Below, piece by piece: positions 14,501-16,601 of a stretch of 16,601 bases of DNA (positions are counted from its first letter, which is position 1; each line of letters starts with the position of its first letter). The position numbers and the translations under genes are program-made. Source of the DNA: CAYOYK01 sp964408185 (GTDB lineage: Bacteria > Bacillota > Clostridia > Christensenellales > Aristaeellaceae); assembly GCA_964408185.1 (NCBI GenBank), contig CAYOYK010000052.1, positions 1-16,601 of the forward strand, written 5' to 3'. The notes below the pieces were generated by a model. That model worked only from the letters and a program-made list of their open reading frames with translations. It did no database searches and had not been told where the DNA came from.

Positions 14501-15548
14501 TAATGGTCAGCGCCGTGCCGGACATCACATGGCTGTACGTGCAGCCGGAGGGCGGCTCCTTGAGCCACAGGTAGGCGCTGCCGTCCGCGCAGGGCTGTAC
14601 AAACCCGCTGACCGCTTTGCCGTCCACGGTCGCGGAGGTCGCGCCCGTTGCGCCGCTAAAAACATAACGCTGGCGGTTGTTGCTGCTGCATCCCGCAGGA
14701 GCCTTGACCGACCCGCCCTCGATGGCGACGTCGCCGAACACCGCCGTGCAGACAAGGCTGCCGCCGCCCAGCAGCGTCGCGATGCCGCCGCTGACGGACA
14801 GCGTGCCCAGCGTGCTTTCCGCGCCGGTATACGCAATGTTTGCGCTCGCGTTGGCAAGCAGCAGCAGGCTCTGCGCGGTCACGCCCTTGAGCTGGATAAA
14901 CACCACGCGGTTTGGCTGCACGGTGATGGTGGTCGTGGCTGTGCCGCCGGATAAAATATAGCTTCCGCTTCGGTAAAATGTCGCATCGCCTTGGTTCAAA
15001 TCCACCTGAACAGGCGCGGTGGCGCGCAGCCTCCCTCCGCTTGGCAAAGCGGCGGGATCGTTTTGCGCCAGCAGCCACTCGCCCAGCGCGCAGCAGGGCA
15101 CCGGCAGGCCATGCACATCGCTGGTGATATGCGGGCAATCAGGGATGGCGCACTTTGGCGCCATAAGGCAATCCTCGGTGGTGTGAGTACACAGGGATTC
15201 ATCCCACGCATTCTCATCGCCAGCCGGCTCAAGGGACTCCGTCGGCGCGGGCTCCGTTGCACCGGCATCCGGCGTATCGCTGGGCGTATCGCTGGGCGTA
15301 TTGCTGGGCGTATTGCTCGGCGTATTGCTCGGCGTATTGCTCGGCGTATCGCTGGGCGTATCGGATGGGGTGCCCGTGGCGGCGCCGCCAGTTGCGGCGG
15401 GAGAAGCAGACGGCGCGGCGGAGTCGGTCGGGACAGGCGTGCCCGTACCAGTCTCCGTAGGAAGCTCGTCGCCATACCCCGCCATGGGAAACGCGGCGCA
15501 CAGCAGCACCAGTATCATCGCCACAGAAAGCGCTTTACGACAAATCAT
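11550..15548 (-). CDS. Large exported protein with beta-helix-like modules and MBG-like region
   Basis: 1,332 residues; no full-length family recognised. AAGGAG lies eight bases before the ATG at 15548, and the product begins with a signal peptide (MICRKALSVAMILVLLCAAF...). A Ser/Thr/Pro linker with TPSD/TPSN repeats (about 61-93) leads to a Cys/His cluster (about 118-150: CTHTTEDC...CPH...CC). Three successive glycine/alanine/valine-rich modules of about 180 residues follow (about 165-720). They share segments such as GSYILSGG / GTYLLRGQ and PPSG..Y linkers, and resemble the beta-helical, carbohydrate-binding-like regions of clostridial exported proteins. Residues about 850-1010 resemble an MBG domain pair (KTYDGARF..., KAGTYTIRVTIPGG..., GKYEGEPDP...). 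The last 320 residues are unrecognised. There is no C-terminal sortase motif or membrane helix, so it is probably secreted or held non-covalently. It faces the giant surface gene tail to tail. Confidence 0.82.
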   Translation of the reverse strand: MICRKALSVAMILVLLCAAFPMAGYGDELPTETGTGTPVPTDSAAPSASPAATGGAATGTPSDTPSDTPSNTPSNTPSNTPSNTPSDTPSDTPDAGATEPAPTESLEPAGDENAWDESLCTHTTEDCLMAPKCAIPDCPHITSDVHGLPVPCCALGEWLLAQNDPAALPSGGRLRATAPVQVDLNQGDATFYRSGSYILSGGTATTTITVQPNRVVFIQLKGVTAQSLLLLANASANIAYTGAESTLGTLSVSGGIATLLGGGSLVCTAVFGDVAIEGGSVKAPAGCSSNNRQRYVFSGATGATSATVDGKAVSGFVQPCADGSAYLWLKEPPSGCTYSHVMSGTALTITTQLPAPATPTEYDVSLYSSFAPVADTAYRVFTTGTPITQTMNVNASGVVLTLDALDALGVSVAGTQACRAHVSGANKLAAVQNDGTLTVTGDGSLTVGTLSAAALAISGSNAVCFGSASGGWLASKSALTLSGGVTVSMRATLDGQPVPLIFSSADPTTIYLPAPPSGMRYQAELTASGPVLTTVSSGTQNPTILTLSDQPIVISQNGTYLLRGQPDSFYTGSLTVNDGVTATLYLENANLSAAAGVNIGANANVTLIVGAGEKACSWQGACAVAGGAVCTVQGDGALMLGSLAATGATLDLQTNVTLGTGTTAGSLVATVITVTGSGGAALADTAVTLKLGNSAPFTARTDRNGKVFVWGATAQTDVDVAVLSGDDTTASIVGAGSGAPDDLPVITSIAVTSAYTVQVVVQNAQPGWSYGLQYLVADSEQSMPDAYVSGASFVGMTGSEFIIPNLQNGKWITCRAFVCKTPATALSADTQDAFQFSQKLAFQVRTQLPPFSMPAQAKTYDGARFQLDSSLIPSGASVVYLSKGAALQNPPSKAGTYTIRVTIPGGSTAYQPGAYDFTLTIKRRVVYIYPLNYGKYEGEPDPDDGEFLFDYDPELLPGDDIDGYLSREPGEAPGNYAYDITPLIAPDYYELRLAPNAASFGIVNAPNDKPYDPLGIIDPVHRIIRLSNGRKLDLIIKTGEKLSISQQNYGSLVTDTATGKARPFLPDLTLRSGVDEVMLTLEASPEMRADGGYETDYAGNPIVRSRTLTLSFYQLTKMTDQDIAYVLFRLDDTAVLLYVPELAGQEFRDYVKSQGFGLSRGCVQVVLEPVNDASALQSDEASAQPLVALGVQLMRVRVEYVQDEQRLDLTPYLQQARLLREASSLLETTAVAPTTSQQTLSGELPVRSTQEILQDQSALELTAADRIRAQGDTLSRYAATEGNQPSELVVPYTDGEQACMPFIAMLRASAYLTCPLRQNGLYGFGHLPQQGN
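15271..15366 (-). repeat. 12-bp tandem repeat encoding TPSD/TPSN units
   Basis: Eight tandem units of 12 bases (plus-strand unit GGCGTATYGCTS, last copy degenerate at its end) encode four-residue units in the order D, D, N, N, N, N, D, D as the last residue of TPSx. They form the extended linker just after the signal peptide of the large exported protein. The unit is a multiple of three, so copy-number change would lengthen or shorten the linker without breaking the frame. Confidence 0.95.
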
Positions 15549-15602
15549 CGTCCATTCTCCTTTGCGAAAGGTCGGCTTTTTCGTTCCATGGATCATAACG
15601 TT

Positions 15603-15632
15603 GCAGCTCTGGAAAAGCCTCCCTAGAGCTGC
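15603..15632. repeat. Inverted repeat spanning the queT stop codon
   Basis: GCAGCTCT (15603-15610) pairs perfectly with AGAGCTGC (15625-15632), and two more pairs extend it to a 10-bp stem around a 10-base loop. On the minus strand it overlaps the queT stop and lies 54 bases before the next start codon. No T-run follows, so it is not a standard terminator. It could be a processing or attenuation structure between queT and the large exported-protein gene. Confidence 0.5.
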
Positions 15633-16108
15633 CATTTATCCATCAGATTCGTCGTCCGCAGGCCCTTGACCAGCGGAACGCCCAGCAGATATACAACCGC
15701 CGCCTCGCCCAGCCCGACCGTCAGCGCGGTCAGCCAAAACGGCGCGGATAGCAGAACCGACAGCATGCCGCCCACCATCAGCGCGTTGCACAGCACGGGC
15801 GGGATCGCGGCCAGCCACACATTGCGGCGCAAGCGCCATGTCAGGCAGGCCGCAAGCAGCGTAGCCAGCGTGCCGATCAGCTGATCCCAAGGGCCGTATC
15901 CGCCCAGCAAATTGGCCAAAAAGCACCCCAGCGTCAGGCCGGGAATGGTCTGCGGGAAAAGCGCGGGCAGCAGCGTGAGCGCCTCGGACACGCGGAATTG
16001 CATCGTCCCAAAGCTGATGGGCTGGAGCAGCAGCGTCAGCGCGGCATACAGCGCCGCGGTCACCGCGGACAGGCACAGCGAGCGCGGAGAAAACCATTTC
16101 TTTAGCAA
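15623..16108 (-). CDS. queT: QueT family ECF transporter substrate-binding membrane protein
   Basis: This is the S-component of an energy-coupling-factor transporter expected to import a queuosine precursor (preQ0/preQ1 or queuine); it needs the shared EcfA/EcfA'/EcfT module, which is not in the window. The 161 residues match the family length, with about five or six membrane segments. Conserved stretches include ALYAALTLLLQPISFGTMQF, RVSEALTLLPALFPQTIPGL, TLGCFLANLLGG, GTLATLLAA, PPVLCNALMVGG and VGLGEAAVVYLLG. I chose a TTG start at 16108 because GGGAGG lies six bases upstream and the protein then begins MLKKWFSPRS, as expected. An in-frame ATG at 16183 would add 25 atypical residues and lies at the predicted transcription start. 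Confidence 0.9.
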   Translation of the reverse strand: MLKKWFSPRSLCLSAVTAALYAALTLLLQPISFGTMQFRVSEALTLLPALFPQTIPGLTLGCFLANLLGGYGPWDQLIGTLATLLAACLTWRLRRNVWLAAIPPVLCNALMVGGMLSVLLSAPFWLTALTVGLGEAAVVYLLGVPLVKGLRTTNLMDKWQL

Positions 16109-16180
16109 GAGGAGCCTCCCAAAAGCCGGACGGCACGCGTCTGGCAAGCATTTGGCAGCGCCCGCGGGACGGGCGGCCAC
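16109..16180 (-). promoter_or_regulatory. GC-rich 5' leader of queT
   Basis: About 70 bases lie between the predicted transcription start and the TTG codon, long for this genome's leaders and rich in short complementary GC blocks. The leader ends in the GGGAGG ribosome binding site. Many queT genes carry preQ1 riboswitches here. I do not see the A-rich tail of class I and cannot judge classes II and III by eye. Confidence 0.3.
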
Positions 16181-16185
16181 CATTG

Positions 16186-16213
16186 ATTATAGCATGAAAA
16201 GCTGCTTGCGCAA
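16186..16213 (-). promoter_or_regulatory. Probable promoter of queT
   Basis: On the minus strand TTGCGC (16213-16208) is followed after a 16-base spacer by a perfect TATAAT (16191-16186). The same -35 hexamer TTGCGC appears in the ahcY promoter. Confidence 0.6.
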
Positions 16214-16224
16214 CCCCGCCTCCA

Positions 16225-16255
16225 TGTATGAAAGCGCGCGAAGCGGCGCATACTG
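16225..16255 (+). promoter_or_regulatory. Possible sporulation-type (sigma-G-like) promoter of the DUF1540 gene
   Basis: TGTATG (16225-16230) and CATACTG (16249-16255) are separated by 18 bases. The Bacillus sigma-G consensus is about TGAATA, 17-18 bases, CATACTA, so the match is 4 of 6 and 6 of 7. No good sigma-A promoter is seen here. The assignment is tentative, because a single match can arise by chance. Confidence 0.35.
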
Positions 16256-16285
16256 TTGCCATTCCAACAACAAGGAGGTTTTTCC

Positions 16286-16453
16286 ATGTCGATGCCCAAG
16301 TCCAACCAGTGTATCCATTGCGACGTTCCCACCTGTGAACACCATGCGCAGGACGGTCTGTGCCAGCTTGACGATATCCGCGTCGCGCCCCGCTGCGGCT
16401 GTCACAGCGGCGATTGCGAGGAAAGCATGTGCTCCAGCTACAAGGGCAAGTAA
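16286..16453 (+). CDS. Small Cys-rich DUF1540 family protein
   Basis: This 55-residue protein has eight cysteines (9, 12, 17, 26, 37, 39, 44, 49) and four histidines. The opening CIHCDVPTCEHH...C...I.V matches the DUF1540 pattern (C..V..C.yN....C....I.V). The function of the family is not established; the Cys/His density suggests metal binding or a disulfide-rich structural role. An ideal AAGGAGG lies seven bases before the ATG, so high translation is expected. It is divergent from queT, and two hairpins follow within 60 bases, so it is monocistronic. There is no signal peptide. Confidence 0.88.
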   Translation: MSMPKSNQCIHCDVPTCEHHAQDGLCQLDDIRVAPRCGCHSGDCEESMCSSYKGK

Positions 16454-16462
16454 ACCCTCTCT

Positions 16463-16488
16463 CCGGGGCGGCCGAAAGGCTGCCCCGG
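16463..16488 (+). terminator. Strong GNRA-capped hairpin after the DUF1540 gene
   Basis: An 11-bp GC-rich stem with one G-U pair is closed by a GAAA tetraloop, starting ten bases after the stop codon. The T-tail after it is poor (CCTGCGTTT), so it probably acts as a 3'-end stabiliser or first pause, with the next hairpin finishing termination. Confidence 0.65.
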
Positions 16489-16505
16489 CCTGCGTTTATG
16501 CTTGC

Positions 16506-16528
16506 GGGCGCTTCAGGCGCCTTTTTTT
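16506..16528 (+). terminator. Rho-independent terminator with T7 tail
   Basis: GGCGC pairs with GCGCC (16507-16511 with 16517-16521) around a 5-base loop, extended by one G-U pair, and is followed by seven T residues (16522-16528). It is the second hairpin after the DUF1540 gene. Confidence 0.8.
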
Positions 16529-16532
16529 CTTA

Positions 16533-16561
16533 TTAGAAATCCAAAACTGTTGAGGTACAAT
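16533..16561 (+). promoter_or_regulatory. Weak promoter candidate for a gene beyond the window
   Basis: TACAAT (16556-16561) is a fair -10, with a weak TTAGAA at -35 spacing (16533-16538), in an AT-rich stretch just after the terminator. No start codon with a ribosome binding site is visible before the window ends. Confidence 0.3.
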
Positions 16562-16601
16562 AGATAAGTGAAAAAAGACAGGCGGCTCCGAAATTGGTAG
16601 A

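Noticed and set aside
15271..15366. CRISPR array
   Set aside because: The repeats are 12 bases, directly adjacent with no spacers and in frame with a protein linker.
16109..16185. Class I preQ1 riboswitch before queT
   Set aside because: The short G-C hairpin followed by an A-rich tail that defines class I is not visible; other classes need a covariance search.
16580..16601. Start of a tRNA-Leu at the window edge (AATTGGTAGA resembles its D-loop)
   Set aside because: Only the last 20 or so bases are present, and the position 8-9 bases before the would-be D-stem do not fit; it cannot be judged without downstream sequence.

Overview
The window looks like part of the chromosome of a GC-rich, Gram-positive, probably anaerobic gut-type Firmicute (Clostridia; Oscillospirales or Christensenellales would fit). 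The evidence is AGGAGG-type ribosome binding sites before nearly every gene, a cell-wall-anchored protein with a sortase-like tail, a QueT-type ECF transporter component, a DUF1540 protein, a LytS-type sensor kinase and a Clostridia-type phosphofructokinase. This taxonomic call is inference; no marker gene fixes the species.

Layout. Positions 1-3188 hold housekeeping genes: adenosylhomocysteinase (ahcY, +), then a strong hairpin shared with the convergent phosphofructokinase gene (-), then a divergent YbaK/ProX-type tRNA-editing protein (+). Positions 3246-5377 hold a tightly spaced two-component pair: a multi-pass LytS-family histidine kinase and a response regulator with a SARP-like DNA-binding output. 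A non-coding stretch of about 400 bases follows, with a clear terminator and possibly a dispersed intergenic element. Positions 5776-11436 encode a giant wall-anchored surface protein of about 1,886 residues. It has a vWA domain with a MIDAS motif, seven InlB-like Gly-Trp repeats, two large beta-rich modules, a putative Ig/He_PIG domain and a PPKTGD-TM-RKK tail. It ends at a strong terminator. Facing it, 11550-15548 (-) encodes a 1,332-residue exported protein: signal peptide, a TPSD/TPSN tandem-repeat linker, a Cys/His cluster, three beta-helix-like modules, an MBG-like region and an unrecognised C-terminus. Upstream of that on the same strand is queT (15623-16108). Divergent from queT is a 55-residue Cys-rich DUF1540 protein (16286-16453), followed by two hairpins.

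How the parts may work together. The two-component pair sits directly upstream of the giant adhesin on the same strand. The simplest hypothesis is that it senses a membrane or envelope signal and controls one or both of the giant exported proteins, but only gene order supports this. The most unusual material is the pair of convergent giant exported proteins, with their internally repeated modules and period-12 tandem repeat. Secondary points are a phosphofructokinase with a mixed set of phosphoryl-donor residues, a kinase H-box lacking its usual proline, two palindromes at promoter positions, and a sporulation-type promoter match before the DUF1540 gene. I found no CRISPR array, no transposase, no complete RNA gene and no obvious defence system.
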